The notes beneath the pieces were generated by a model. That model had not been told where the DNA came from, ran no database searches, and saw only the letters and a list, made by a program, of their open reading frames with translations. A stretch of 64,000 bases of DNA from Klebsiella aerogenes (lineage in GTDB: Bacteria > Pseudomonadota > Gammaproteobacteria > Enterobacterales > Enterobacteriaceae), in the NCBI GenBank assembly GCA_029027985.1, contig CP119076.1, positions 2,478,422 to 2,542,421 of the forward strand, given 5' to 3'. The first letter of the stretch is position 1. Every line of letters begins with the position of its first letter. The translations under genes and the position numbers were made by a program. Positions 15,768-25,315 of this stretch are shown piece after piece.

Positions 15768-16678
15768 CTATTGCGTTTGTTCACTGATTTTGACGACGGT
15801 TTTTGCGCGGGTGGACCACCAGCATAAGAGCGAGCCCAGGCTGACCATCGCCGCCCCCTGCCAGAACACCATGGTCAGCGTGGAATGGAGCATCAGTGCG
15901 GCTATCAACGCCGAAATAACCGGAATGAAGTAGGATGCAGTCGCCAGGATGGTGACGTTGCCGTGCAGAATACCCGTATTCCAGGCCGCATAACCAAAGC
16001 CCATGGCAACTGCCGACATGGCCAGACTGATCCATGTCCAGCTGATTAATGTGAATGCCGGTTGTGGCGTAAAAATATATTTACTCCACAACACCAGCGC
16101 GGTCAGAATAAAAAATAGCGTAATGCCGTTATTGCCTTTGGCGATTTTCTGGGTCACCACGCAATAAATTGCCCAGATCATTGCACCGCTCAATGCCAGT
16201 CCATAACTTAATGGATTGGATTGCAGGTTGGCTGTTATTTCCGTGAGCGAGAATCCCTGTTCGCCACCCAATATGCGACAAATTCCCGCTATCGCGATCA
16301 GGATCCCCGGAATAATCACCAGACGGGTTTTTTGTCGGTTCACGATGACCGATAATACGATAGTTAAACTGGGCCATAGATAATTGACCATCCCGACTTC
16401 AATCGCCTGTTGGCCGCTGCCAGAAAAACCCAGCGATAATGACAAGCACAGTTCGTAGCAAACAAAAAGCAGGCTGCCGAGTAGCAGATAGCAGCGTGGG
16501 AATTTTTTTACATCCGGAAAACCAACGGTAAATAACAATAATACGGCGCTACAGCTATATATCATCGCCGCGCCAGCAATGGGCCGAAGCCTTCACTGAC
16601 GCTTTTGATTAAACCGACGATCGCGCTCCACAGCAGGATAGCCATCAATCCGATTAGGGTTGCTCGCTTTTGGGTCAT
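15768..16678 (-). pseudogene. yddG: yddG-like aromatic amino acid/metabolite exporter (EamA), frameshifted
   Basis: An EamA/DMT-family exporter closely similar to E. coli YddG (for example QAIEVGMVNYLWPSLTI and WNTGILHGNVTI). The N-terminus MTQKRATLIGLMAILLWS begins at the ATG at 16678 but the frame ends in TGA near 16563. The remaining 265 codons continue in another frame, starting with AGAA just ahead of MIYSCSAVLLLFTVGF. One base appears to be missing in GGCCCATTGC at about 16575-16585: adding one restores a continuous protein of about 303 residues with ten membrane helices. Either a real pseudogene or an assembly error; internal re-initiation at 16565 would lack helix 1. Confidence 0.82.
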
Positions 16679-17041
16679 TTCGCCCGCCTCTCTCATTAAG
16701 CAGAACCCGCATGCCGCGTCGGCCGCGCTTCTGTTAAAACGAAGTTAAATTCACGCCTAAAGCTATGCTCATGAATGACGACTGTAAATATGACTTAACG
16801 CGCTATTCTTCGATATTGTGATCTTGATTGGATATCGATTATAAAATTTAAACAAAAAATAAAATAACACAAATCATTGTTATTAATGATTATTTAGTTT
16901 TAACAATGTATTTTTATACTATTATTTTGTATTAACGTTGTATTTTTATTGTATGCAAAAAAAATGCACATATTGACCGTCATAATCGATGTTGGCAGAT
17001 TGTTAACAAAACAGGTCAACAGATCATTGATAGAGGTGAAT
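16679..17041. promoter_or_regulatory. Divergent control region of yddG/MFS and the catabolic cluster
   Basis: About 360 bases, very AT-rich between 16780 and 16960. It must contain both divergent promoters. A TTGTATGCAA palindrome lies at 16949-16958 and an ATTAACGTT element at 16931-16939; similar sequence (TGTATACA and ATTAACGTT) recurs at 19570-19586 ahead of the GntR gene, making these candidate operators. Confidence 0.4.
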
Positions 17042-17944
17042 ATGTTCAAATTTGAAGGTATCTATACCCCGGCAGTCACGCCTTATGCCGCCAATGGCGC
17101 GATCGACATCGATCGTTTTGAAGCGGTGCTCGAATCCTTAATTAGCGGCGGCGTTCACGGCATTATCATCGGCGGTTCGACCGGCGAATACTATGCACAG
17201 ACGGTTGAAGAACGACTGTTGCTGGCCGAGCGGGCGCGTAAAGTGACCGCGAATCGCCTGCCGTTGATTGTCGGCACCGGCGCCATTCGCACCGAAGACG
17301 CGGTACTGTATGCCAAACACGCGCGTGAGATTAACGCCGACGCCATCCTTATAACCTCGCCGCCGTATGCCTTACCGACAGAACAGGAAAATGCCCGGCA
17401 CGCGCTGGCCGTCGATGACGCAGCCCGGCTGCCGGCGATGCTTTACAACTATCCGGGCCGGATGGGGATTTCGATGGGCGAAACCTACTTCAACGCTGTC
17501 AGCCAGTCGGCAAATATCGTGGCGATCAAAGAAAGCTCCGGCGATATGAACAACCTGCATCTGCTGGCCTGTAAATTCCCTAACATCGCCCTTTCCTGCG
17601 GCTGGGACGATCTGGCGCTGGAATTCTTCGCCTGGGGCGCTCGCAGCTGGGTTTGCGCTGGTTCCAACTTCATCCCTGCTGAGCACGTCGCCTTGTACCA
17701 GGCCTGCGTAGTGGATAAAGATTTTGCTAAAGGACGCAAAATTATGGCGGCGATGATGCCGCTGATGAACTTCCTTGATGCCGGTAAATTTGTCCAGGCG
17801 ATTAAATACGGCTGCGATCTCAACGGGCTGGCGACCGGTTCCGCGCGTGCGCCGCTGCAGGATCTGGATGACAGTGAAAAAGCCCAACTGCAGTCGGTGA
17901 TCGCGGATGTCAAACGCAATGTCGCTGCGGCAATTGCGGCGTAA
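17042..17944 (+). CDS. DapA/NanA-family lyase or dehydratase
   Basis: 300 residues from the ATG at 17042, with GAGGTG ahead. The DHDPS/NAL TIM-barrel family is clear: GGSTGE at 45-50, the catalytic tyrosine region YNYP at 135-138 and the Schiff-base lysine K163 in VAIKESSGD. Family members include pyrroline-4-hydroxy-2-carboxylate deaminase, ketodeoxyglucarate dehydratase and N-acetylneuraminate lyase. Combined with an aldehyde dehydrogenase and a DAO-type FAD oxidase, the deaminase role is attractive, but specificity cannot be read from the sequence. First gene of the cluster, 9 nt before the next. Confidence 0.85.
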   Translation: MFKFEGIYTPAVTPYAANGAIDIDRFEAVLESLISGGVHGIIIGGSTGEYYAQTVEERLLLAERARKVTANRLPLIVGTGAIRTEDAVLYAKHAREINADAILITSPPYALPTEQENARHALAVDDAARLPAMLYNYPGRMGISMGETYFNAVSQSANIVAIKESSGDMNNLHLLACKFPNIALSCGWDDLALEFFAWGARSWVCAGSNFIPAEHVALYQACVVDKDFAKGRKIMAAMMPLMNFLDAGKFVQAIKYGCDLNGLATGSARAPLQDLDDSEKAQLQSVIADVKRNVAAAIAA

Positions 17945-17953
17945 GGGGTAGCG

Positions 17954-19447
17954 ATGAGCAAGGTACGCACTCTCAACGACTATACCGCGCTGGCGCGCGA
18001 TCTCGAGATATCGGGTCAGGCGTTTATTAATGGTCGCTTCGTCGATGCCCAATCCGGCAATACGTTAGCAACCACTAACCCGGCAACCGGCGAAGTATTA
18101 GCCCATCTTGCCGCGTGTGACGAAGCCGATGTTGACATCGCCGTCGCCAAAGCGCGTGCGGCATTTGAACGCGGAGACTGGCGACACGTCGCCCCTGCCG
18201 AGCGCAAAACCACCCTGCTGGCGCTGGCCGATCTTATCGAGCAGCAGAGCGAGTCGTTGGCGCTACTCGAAAGCCTCGATAGCGGCAAACCGCTTGGCGA
18301 GTGTCTGGCGGTCGACGTCCCGGAAACGGTTCACGTCCTACGCTGGCATGCTGAAGCGATCGATAAGCTGTACGATCACAGTGCGCCGACCAACAATCAG
18401 ACGATGGCATTAGTGGTTCGCGAACCGATTGGCGTCGTTGGCTGCGTGCTGCCATGGAATTTCCCGCTGTTGATGCTGGCATGGAAAATCGGCCCGGCGC
18501 TGGCCGCAGGCTGCTCGGTGATCGTCAAACCGGCGGAACAAACCTCCTTAACCGCGCTGCGAGTGGCCGATCTGGCGTTTAAGGCGGGCATCCCGGCCGG
18601 GGTGTTAAACGTCGTCACCGGCACGGGTAAAGCGGTGGGTGAACCCATCGGCCTGCACCCGGATGTGGATATGGTGAGCTTTACCGGTTCTACCGCCACC
18701 GGTCGACGCTTCCTGCGCTACGCGGCGGACTCGAATTTGAAAAAGGTGGTGCTGGAATGCGGCGGTAAAAACCCGGCGATTGTATTTGCCGATGTCGAAG
18801 ACCTGCAACAGGCCGCACAGCACATCCTCAACGGCGCTTTCTGGAATATGGGCGAAAACTGCTCCGCGACCTCACGCCTGCTGGTGCAAGAGGAGATCAA
18901 GCCGCAACTGTTGGCTGCCATTGCCGCGCACATTGATGACTGGACGCAAGGCAACCCACTCGACCCGCAAAATCGCCTGGGAACGATGATCGGCGAGGCG
19001 CATTTCCATAAGGTCAAATCCTACCTGGATATCGCGCGTGAGGAAGGGTTAACCGTCCTTCACGGCGGCGGGACGGCGCAGGAGATCTATGTTCAGCCAA
19101 CGATCGTCGATGGCGTTTCCCCGCAAAGCGCCCTGTTCCGCGAAGAAATTTTCGGCCCGGTGCTGTGCGTGACCAGTTTCCGCGACGAGCAGGAGGCTAT
19201 CGTGCTTGCCAACGATACCGACTATGGTCTGGCCGCTTCGGTCTATACCGACAACTTGCGCAAGGCGGTGCGCGTCTCGCGTGCCCTACGCGCCGGTACG
19301 GTTACCGTTAACTGCTTTGGCGAAGGCGATGCCACGACGCCATTCGGCGGCTATAAAGAGTCGGGGTTCGGTGGGCGGGATAAATCCATTTTCGCCCACG
19401 ATCAGTACACCGAACTGAAAACGATTTGGATCGATATTTCAGGCTGA
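17954..19447 (+). CDS. NAD(P)-dependent aldehyde dehydrogenase (PuuC-like)
   Basis: 497 residues. Full-length ALDH with general base E268 (LECGGKNP) and catalytic C303 (NMGENCSATSR), the cofactor-binding VVGCVLPWNFPLL and FTGSTATGR, and a C-terminal FGGYKESGFGGRDKS. It resembles gamma-glutamyl-aminobutyraldehyde dehydrogenase PuuC and ketoglutarate-semialdehyde dehydrogenases. It is 9 nt downstream of the DapA-family gene and likely oxidises that enzyme's semialdehyde product. A hairpin with GGCTGC arms at about 19480-19500 may end the transcript. Confidence 0.9.
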   Translation: MSKVRTLNDYTALARDLEISGQAFINGRFVDAQSGNTLATTNPATGEVLAHLAACDEADVDIAVAKARAAFERGDWRHVAPAERKTTLLALADLIEQQSESLALLESLDSGKPLGECLAVDVPETVHVLRWHAEAIDKLYDHSAPTNNQTMALVVREPIGVVGCVLPWNFPLLMLAWKIGPALAAGCSVIVKPAEQTSLTALRVADLAFKAGIPAGVLNVVTGTGKAVGEPIGLHPDVDMVSFTGSTATGRRFLRYAADSNLKKVVLECGGKNPAIVFADVEDLQQAAQHILNGAFWNMGENCSATSRLLVQEEIKPQLLAAIAAHIDDWTQGNPLDPQNRLGTMIGEAHFHKVKSYLDIAREEGLTVLHGGGTAQEIYVQPTIVDGVSPQSALFREEIFGPVLCVTSFRDEQEAIVLANDTDYGLAASVYTDNLRKAVRVSRALRAGTVTVNCFGEGDATTPFGGYKESGFGGRDKSIFAHDQYTELKTIWIDISG

Positions 19448-19569
19448 TGCGGCCTGCTGTTTTTGCTGTTTGCCCGCTAAAACGGCTGCTTTGGCAGCCG
19501 TTGGGTTCGCTCTTTAACAACTTCAAGCCAACGTTTTGCTGGTCAGATAGACTTTATTATTATTTTTTC

Positions 19570-19577
19570 TGTATACA
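19570..19577. promoter_or_regulatory. Candidate GntR operator ahead of the regulator gene
   Basis: TGTATACA palindrome followed by ATTAACGTT, 42 nt ahead of the GTG start of the GntR gene; related sequence is found ahead of the DapA-family gene. Low certainty. Confidence 0.3.
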
Positions 19578-19618
19578 ATTAACGTTCAACTACCTCGACC
19601 GAATACCACAGGAGTCTT

Positions 19619-20320
19619 GTGAAACGATCTGGCAAAGCAGCGCTGTATGACGATTTAAAACGTCTCATCCTGACAATGGAAATCGACCCGGATGCCGATC
19701 TCGACGAAACCCGGCTCAGCAACCAGTACGGGCTATCCCGTACCCCGGTGAGAGAAGTATTCCAGCGTTTGGCTGGCGAAGGGTATCTGGAGATCATCGA
19801 AAAGCGCGGCGTGCGCGTCAGTCCAATGAACCATCATTCATTGCGCAATTTCTTTCTCGTGGCGCCGATGATTTATGCCGCAGTGGGCCGCCTGGCGGTG
19901 CAAAACGGTAAACCTGCGCAGCTGAAGGCGCTGAAAGAGACGCAAAAACGTTTTCGCAAAGCGGTGCGGAGTCGGGACAACCAAGCGCTGGTGCTCGAAA
20001 ACAACCGCTTCCATGAAATTATGGGCGAGATGGCTGCAAACCCCTACCTGCAACCCAGCTTAGGGCGGCTGCTTATCGACCATAGCCGGATTGGCCATAC
20101 TTTCTTTCGCCCGAGCAATGAGGATATGGAACGGCGCCTGAGCCGGGCGGCGGATCATCATGATGCTTTTATTGCCGCTCTTGAGGAACATAACGAGCAG
20201 GCGGTCGTTGATCTGGTCTTCGAACACTGGGAGCTGTCGCGTGAAACCATGGAGCTGTTTGTCGCGCCGCAGGGATTACCCGTAGATGATCGGATACAGA
20301 TGCCCGGCAATGGATTGTGA
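19619..20320 (+). CDS. GntR-family regulator (FadR subfamily, FCD domain)
   Basis: 233 residues from a GTG at 19619 with AGGAG ahead. The winged helix is at the N-terminus (LDETRLSNQYGLSRTPVREVFQRLAGEGYLEIIEKRGVRV split over residues 28-67), and the C-terminal FCD ligand-binding domain contains the metal-ligand pattern NNRFHEIM, then DHHDAFIAALE. It sits within the catabolic cluster, between the aldehyde dehydrogenase and the FAD oxidase genes, and is the probable local repressor responding to a pathway carboxylate. Confidence 0.9.
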   Translation: MKRSGKAALYDDLKRLILTMEIDPDADLDETRLSNQYGLSRTPVREVFQRLAGEGYLEIIEKRGVRVSPMNHHSLRNFFLVAPMIYAAVGRLAVQNGKPAQLKALKETQKRFRKAVRSRDNQALVLENNRFHEIMGEMAANPYLQPSLGRLLIDHSRIGHTFFRPSNEDMERRLSRAADHHDAFIAALEEHNEQAVVDLVFEHWELSRETMELFVAPQGLPVDDRIQMPGNGL

Positions 20321-20440
20321 CTGTCGCTGATTGACTCCGGTTTATTACCGCGTTTAGTACAGGGAACGCTGGCTTGATCTCTTCTGCGCGCATTTCTCCT
20401 GCGAGCAGAATTTATCGATGAATAAACTGGAGTCACCACC

Positions 20441-21760
20441 GTGCAAAAGATCACCTCTCTGCCCGCAGACGACGCGCTGCCAGGCTGGTATCACACCAGT
20501 CAACCTCGCCCTCCGCGTCCGGCCCATGTTGGCCAGAGCCATGCCCGCTGGGCTATCGTCGGCGCCGGGCTCACCGGCCTTGCGGCAGCGCGGCAGCTGG
20601 CGACGCATTATCCTGATGACGAAGTCATTTTGATCGATGCGCAGGAAGTCGGCTTTGGCTCCTCCGGGCGTAATGCCGGATTCGCTATCGATGTGCCACA
20701 CGATATTGGCGCCAGGGATTATATCGGCGATATCGCCACCGCCAATCGGATCCTTAAACTCAATACCCTTGGGCAAAACTACCTGCGGGAGATCGTCAAA
20801 ACGCATCACATCGACTGCCAGATGAGCGAGTCCGGTAAATATCAGGCGGCGGTCGGCAGCGCCGGTATTGCCGTACTGGAAGCCTATCGCAGCGGGCTGG
20901 CGAAAATCGGTCGCGACACGCAGATGATTGATGCCCAGGATCTCCCCGCGCATATTGGCACCGAGTATTACCAGAAAGCGTTGTATATTCCCGGCACCGT
21001 TCTGTTACAGCCTGCGGCGCTGGTTAAAGGACTGGCGGATACCCTTCCGTCTAACGTCACGCTGTATGAATACACGCCAATTACCAGCATCGATTATGGC
21101 AACATCGTCACCCTGGTCCATAAGAACGGCAGCATCAGCTGCGATAATCTGCTACTGGCAAACAACGCTTTTGCCTCGCATTTTGGTTTCCTGAAAGGCC
21201 GCCTGTTGCCGACTTTCTTGTACGGCAGTCTCAGCCGCCCGCTCAACGATGCCGAACAGGCGCGGCTCGGCGGGAAACCGGTATGGGGCGTTATCCCGGC
21301 GCATCCGTTTGGTAGCACCGTGCGCCGCACGGTTGATAATCGGATTCTGATACGCAACAGTTTTAGCTTCCATCCCAATGGCCGCCCGCGCGAGCAAATT
21401 TTGCAGCGATATATCGCCACCCACCGCAAATCATTCGCCCGCCGCTTCCCCATGTTGCCGGATGTTGATTTCGAATATTCGTGGAGCGGCGCGATCTGCC
21501 TGTCCGAAAATCATGAAGGCTTCTTCGGCCAGTTGGCGCATAACGTTTATGGCGCCCTCTGCTGCAATGGTCTGGGCATTACGCGTGGTACAGCGACCGG
21601 CAAACTGCTGGCGGATATGATAGCCGGGGAACGCAACGAGCATATTGATTTCCTGCTCTCTTCGCCGGGGCCGAACAAAACCCCGCCGCAGCCGTTCCTG
21701 TCCATTGGCGTCAATTCGGTGCTGAAATGGGGGCAATACCGCGCGGGTCTTGAAGTTTAA
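20441..21760 (+). CDS. FAD-dependent amine/amino-acid oxidase (DAO family, PuuB-like)
   Basis: 439 residues from a GTG at 20441 with GGAG ahead. A dinucleotide-binding fingerprint AIVGAGLTGLAAARQLA lies near residue 36, followed by GFGSSGRNAGF (FAD contact) and a C-terminal NGLGITRGTATGKLLADMI, the DAO-family pattern seen in PuuB and in hydroxyproline dehydrogenases. It probably oxidises a secondary amine or imino acid to the compound handled by the DapA-family enzyme and aldehyde dehydrogenase. Substrate unknown; no epimerase or glutamylation gene is nearby to decide. Confidence 0.83.
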   Translation: MQKITSLPADDALPGWYHTSQPRPPRPAHVGQSHARWAIVGAGLTGLAAARQLATHYPDDEVILIDAQEVGFGSSGRNAGFAIDVPHDIGARDYIGDIATANRILKLNTLGQNYLREIVKTHHIDCQMSESGKYQAAVGSAGIAVLEAYRSGLAKIGRDTQMIDAQDLPAHIGTEYYQKALYIPGTVLLQPAALVKGLADTLPSNVTLYEYTPITSIDYGNIVTLVHKNGSISCDNLLLANNAFASHFGFLKGRLLPTFLYGSLSRPLNDAEQARLGGKPVWGVIPAHPFGSTVRRTVDNRILIRNSFSFHPNGRPREQILQRYIATHRKSFARRFPMLPDVDFEYSWSGAICLSENHEGFFGQLAHNVYGALCCNGLGITRGTATGKLLADMIAGERNEHIDFLLSSPGPNKTPPQPFLSIGVNSVLKWGQYRAGLEV

Positions 21761-21793
21761 CGCGTTAACGGCCGCCGGTGAGGCGGCCGTGGG

Positions 21794-22900
21794 TTATTTT
21801 TCAATGCGCTGCAGCTGGATAGCATCCGCCTGCTGCGCTTTATTCGCCAGTAGCTGGAACTGCTGTGGGGTGTAAAAACGCGGCGGAACCGGCAGTGACT
21901 GCATGTCCTGCCCTGGATGGATCTGGAGCTGACCCAGCTCAGACAGCGTGAATCCGTCAACCTGCTTTGGCATCGTCAGGCGATACGGCGGCGTGCGTTC
22001 AAAAGGCACCGGCGTCGGCAGACGGTTTTCACTGAGATCGTAATTACGTTTAAGCACCAGGAATTTGTCCGGTACCCGACGCTTACTGTTCCACCAGTCG
22101 CCGTCGATGTCGCGAAATTTACGTTCAGTTTCACTTTGCGGCGCGACAAGCAGTTTGACCAGCGTCTGTTTTAATGCCGCTTCCATCGCCCGATTGTAGT
22201 CATCGACCGAACCGGCGTTCCCCTGCAAAATGACATTAATGGCCAGCCGCGCGCCGAGCAGATTTGAGTAGAGGTCTTCCGGCGAAAATGCCGATATCTC
22301 TTCCGAAAATCCCGGCACCGACTGGAAGCCATACCATTGCGCGATCTCGTGCCATTGGGCAATTTCGAAAGCCAGATGACCGGCGAGCCAGGCGGCGATG
22401 GTGTAACGCTGCACCATAGACGCTGGCGGCGTAAAGGCGTTTAACTGTACCCGGCGTACCCCCAGCTCTTCACTATAGAAAATCCTTCCCGACTGACCCA
22501 GCGTGGGGTAAATGCGGCTGAATAAATAGAAGGTGTAATCAGCGGTATCACGGACGTGGGCAATATCAATAAATCCGCCGCGGCGGGTATAAATCAGGCC
22601 ATTATGTTCATCGCTTAACCCAACCAGGTTTTTGACCGCCCCCAGCGCGCTATCGTTGTAGTGGTGCTCGCCCAATGTATCGAGCGTTAATACATTACCA
22701 ATCTGATAAACCGGAATGGGCACGCCAATAGCCCGCACCCGCAGGTCAAAGCCAAAGGCGCAACACGGGCGCAGCGATTCCGGCGCCGACAGTTCGCCCG
22801 CCACCGGGCTAACGCGAGTGACGGGAATATTCGGTAACATCGGATCCTGCGCAAATACCGAAAAGGCGGCCGCCAGGAAAATCAACACACTCTTACGCAT
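21794..22900 (-). CDS. DUF4056 protein, exported
   Basis: 368 residues from the ATG at 22900, with GGAG ten bases ahead. A signal peptide (SVLIFLAAAFSVFA) is followed by a large domain with CCAFGFDLRVR, a GFIDIAHVRDTADYTF stretch and HLAFEIAQWHEIAQWYG, in which His/Glu residues resemble a metal site. I recall this as DUF4056; no function is known. It is the last gene of a three-gene operon with two outer-membrane proteins, 68 nt after the second, so a periplasmic partner role is suggested by context only. Confidence 0.72.
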   Translation of the reverse strand: MRKSVLIFLAAAFSVFAQDPMLPNIPVTRVSPVAGELSAPESLRPCCAFGFDLRVRAIGVPIPVYQIGNVLTLDTLGEHHYNDSALGAVKNLVGLSDEHNGLIYTRRGGFIDIAHVRDTADYTFYLFSRIYPTLGQSGRIFYSEELGVRRVQLNAFTPPASMVQRYTIAAWLAGHLAFEIAQWHEIAQWYGFQSVPGFSEEISAFSPEDLYSNLLGARLAINVILQGNAGSVDDYNRAMEAALKQTLVKLLVAPQSETERKFRDIDGDWWNSKRRVPDKFLVLKRNYDLSENRLPTPVPFERTPPYRLTMPKQVDGFTLSELGQLQIHPGQDMQSLPVPPRFYTPQQFQLLANKAQQADAIQLQRIEK

Positions 22901-22968
22901 CAAAGGCGCTCTCCACCCCACAAAAAAACAGCGCGCATCTTACCTGCAGATGAGTGGCCGCTGTTAAG

Positions 22969-23922
22969 TCAAAAACGGTATTCACCGGCAACAAAGAAAC
23001 TATTGCGATCGTTAAAACCCAATTCGGTCAGAACGTTGAAGTTGCGCGTGATTTCGTACTGCGCGCCAATGAGCATATTCCACGGCGAAGTCAGCTTCTG
23101 TTTGACATCAAACTTACCGTCACCGTCTTTATTTACCGCGGCAATCAGCGGCTGTAACTGCGCAGGCATGTGCAGGTCAGCCAGATCGCCTTTAAACTCC
23201 TGCTGCACATCCTGATACATACTGCCGACCCACAGACTCAAGTGTGATGGCCCGGAAATACCCTGCAAGTTGAAGCGATAGCCGACGCGAGGTGACACTG
23301 TCACGGCTGAAATGCTACCGTCGAGAATATCAAAGTCCGTGCGGGTATAGTTGGTATCCACCAGGGCAAACCAGTTCTCATAGCCTCCGGCCAACGTAAA
23401 ACCACCACCCCAGGTTGTGCCTTTAAAATCAAGGACAAAATCAATGTTTTGCAAATCACCGCTTTGATTAAGGCCATGTACCGCACTGGCGATGATGCGA
23501 TCCAGGCCGCGGAATTGCGTTGGGTCGGCATCCACCGAGACGTTAGAAACCGACGATCCCCGCGTATGCCCTACTATCCCATAAACGTTCAGGAACGGAA
23601 AAACCCACATATCGAGGCGTAGGTTCTCAGTTTTACTCTGCTCGCGAGTGTGTCCGGCATCGATGGCGAACATGTCGCTGGGGATAGGATGATTACCCAG
23701 CTTCAACCCGGAAAAGGCGATGCTGTCGACCATAATATCCTGACGCATATTCATATAGCTGAGATTGACGCCAAAAGGCAGCGGGATGGAATAGCCGCGG
23801 GCGCGCGCTTCATCGCCCCAGATAGGAAAATAACTCTCGCTGTCGCTACTTTCTGCCGCGCAGGCGTTCCACACCGCGCCCGAAGTCAACAGCAACGTGA
23901 AAACGGTCGTTGTCCATCTCAT
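22969..23922 (-). CDS. Outer-membrane beta-barrel protein, unknown function
   Basis: 317 residues. Signal peptide (TTVFTLLLTSGAVWNACA), alternating amphipathic strands through the protein (for example NVYGIVGHTRGSS, ENWFALVDTNYTR, VSPRVGYRFNLQG) and a terminal FFVAGEYRF ending in phenylalanine, the Bam recognition signature. It is the middle gene of the envelope trio, 14 nt after the surface-antigen gene. No named family recognised; a porin-like or adhesion role is possible. Confidence 0.7.
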   Translation of the reverse strand: MRWTTTVFTLLLTSGAVWNACAAESSDSESYFPIWGDEARARGYSIPLPFGVNLSYMNMRQDIMVDSIAFSGLKLGNHPIPSDMFAIDAGHTREQSKTENLRLDMWVFPFLNVYGIVGHTRGSSVSNVSVDADPTQFRGLDRIIASAVHGLNQSGDLQNIDFVLDFKGTTWGGGFTLAGGYENWFALVDTNYTRTDFDILDGSISAVTVSPRVGYRFNLQGISGPSHLSLWVGSMYQDVQQEFKGDLADLHMPAQLQPLIAAVNKDGDGKFDVKQKLTSPWNMLIGAQYEITRNFNVLTELGFNDRNSFFVAGEYRF

Positions 23923-23936
23923 TTTTATTCTTGCCC

Positions 23937-25061
23937 TTACAATCCGGAACCTACGTTAAAATAGACCGCCTGTTCGTGTTCGCTGAAGGCGACATCGACG
24001 CCGGTGTATAAACCGTACTGGCGGGCAACCAGATAGCGAATACCCGTTCCCCACGCCGCTTCGCTTTTCCGCCACAACGAATGCGCCTCATCGGCGGCGC
24101 TGCCGACGCCGACAAATCCCTGCAGGATCCAGCGCGGCTGAAATTGCCAGGCCAACTGCGTCTGCGCGGCAGCGACATAATCCCCCTGATAGCGGAAACG
24201 CGAGATCCCGCGCAGTTCGATATAAGGCCGGGCCATCGGGGTCAGATGCTTGTCGTGATGGGTCAGCGATTGGTAATTTCCCGCCAGCGCCAGGGTTAAC
24301 GTCGGCGCCAGCGGAATGAAGTATTTGCCATCCACAGCCAGCTGATTGTAATGATAGTCGCCACCGAGCAGAGATCGATAAAAACGATATTCACCCTGCA
24401 GAGATAACCCCTTCTTAGGATAGAAAAAGTTGTCCGTGGTGTCATATTCCGCCACCACCCCGAGCGCCGACGAGGTGCTGTTTTGCCCCAATACCCGCTG
24501 CCATACGTGGTTAATCAGCGGATTGTCGGCGGTCACCTCCGTACGTGCATAAACCTGTGAAGCGCCGAGAAATACCGGTGAATCACCGACGCGAAATAAC
24601 AGTTTCTGCAGGCCGCCGAAGCCCCTGGTATGGGTTTGCACCGCCCGGTTTTTGTTAAAACCAGCGATATCACCGGCGTAGATATCGAGATTAACGTTGG
24701 CGTAACCGGCGCCGATCAGATAGCGAATACGATCGTGATCCCAGGTATGGCGATGTGCGGCCCCAACGAACCAGGTCCCGTTTTGCGTCCCTCCGCCGCC
24801 GAAACCGGTTATGGCTGGCGGGATAAAACGATCGCCCTCGCGCGTCCCCTTACCGTGCAAGAACAGGCCGAACAGACCTCCGCCATAGCCAATAGCCGGT
24901 TCAGTGATCACCATTGGCACGGGCAAAAATCCGTAGGGGCTATCCTGCAAATAGTCGCTCATATCGAGCATACCGTCCTCGGGGTCGAACAGACCGGCTG
25001 CGGAAGCGGCGCCGGGAAAGCAGGTCAACATCAGTATGAGGGTAAGGCCTGCGAGTTTCAT
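23937..25061 (-). CDS. BamA/TamA-like surface antigen barrel without POTRA domains
   Basis: 374 residues from the ATG at 25061 (GGAG five bases ahead); a longer frame reaching 25211 has no ribosome site. Signal peptide (LTLILMLTCFPGAASA), then GFLPVPMVITEPAIGYGGGLFGLF, typical of the D15/bacterial surface antigen family, and strands ending in QAVYFNVGSGL. The length leaves room for a 16-strand barrel only, with no POTRA repeats, so this is not BamA itself. First gene of the operon with the two genes that follow. Role unknown. Confidence 0.75.
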   Translation of the reverse strand: MKLAGLTLILMLTCFPGAASAAGLFDPEDGMLDMSDYLQDSPYGFLPVPMVITEPAIGYGGGLFGLFLHGKGTREGDRFIPPAITGFGGGGTQNGTWFVGAAHRHTWDHDRIRYLIGAGYANVNLDIYAGDIAGFNKNRAVQTHTRGFGGLQKLLFRVGDSPVFLGASQVYARTEVTADNPLINHVWQRVLGQNSTSSALGVVAEYDTTDNFFYPKKGLSLQGEYRFYRSLLGGDYHYNQLAVDGKYFIPLAPTLTLALAGNYQSLTHHDKHLTPMARPYIELRGISRFRYQGDYVAAAQTQLAWQFQPRWILQGFVGVGSAADEAHSLWRKSEAAWGTGIRYLVARQYGLYTGVDVAFSEHEQAVYFNVGSGL

Positions 25062-25315
25062 GCGGTCTCCAGGTCTGCTGCATTGATGCCAACGAATGGG
25101 CGGGGCATGTACTAAAAATATATCGTAACCTGTTGTTCTTCGCCAATTTACGCCACGTGTAATCTGCTTATTTTTGGATGAAAAAACGCAAGCGAACGCA
25201 CAAAACGGCAATCTTCTTCGTGACCATAACGCTGCATTTTGGTGACAGTGTCACGTAAAAATGGCAATTTCCCCCGCCGGCATTGTAATCAAAAAGTGAA
25301 TGACGTATAACATGG

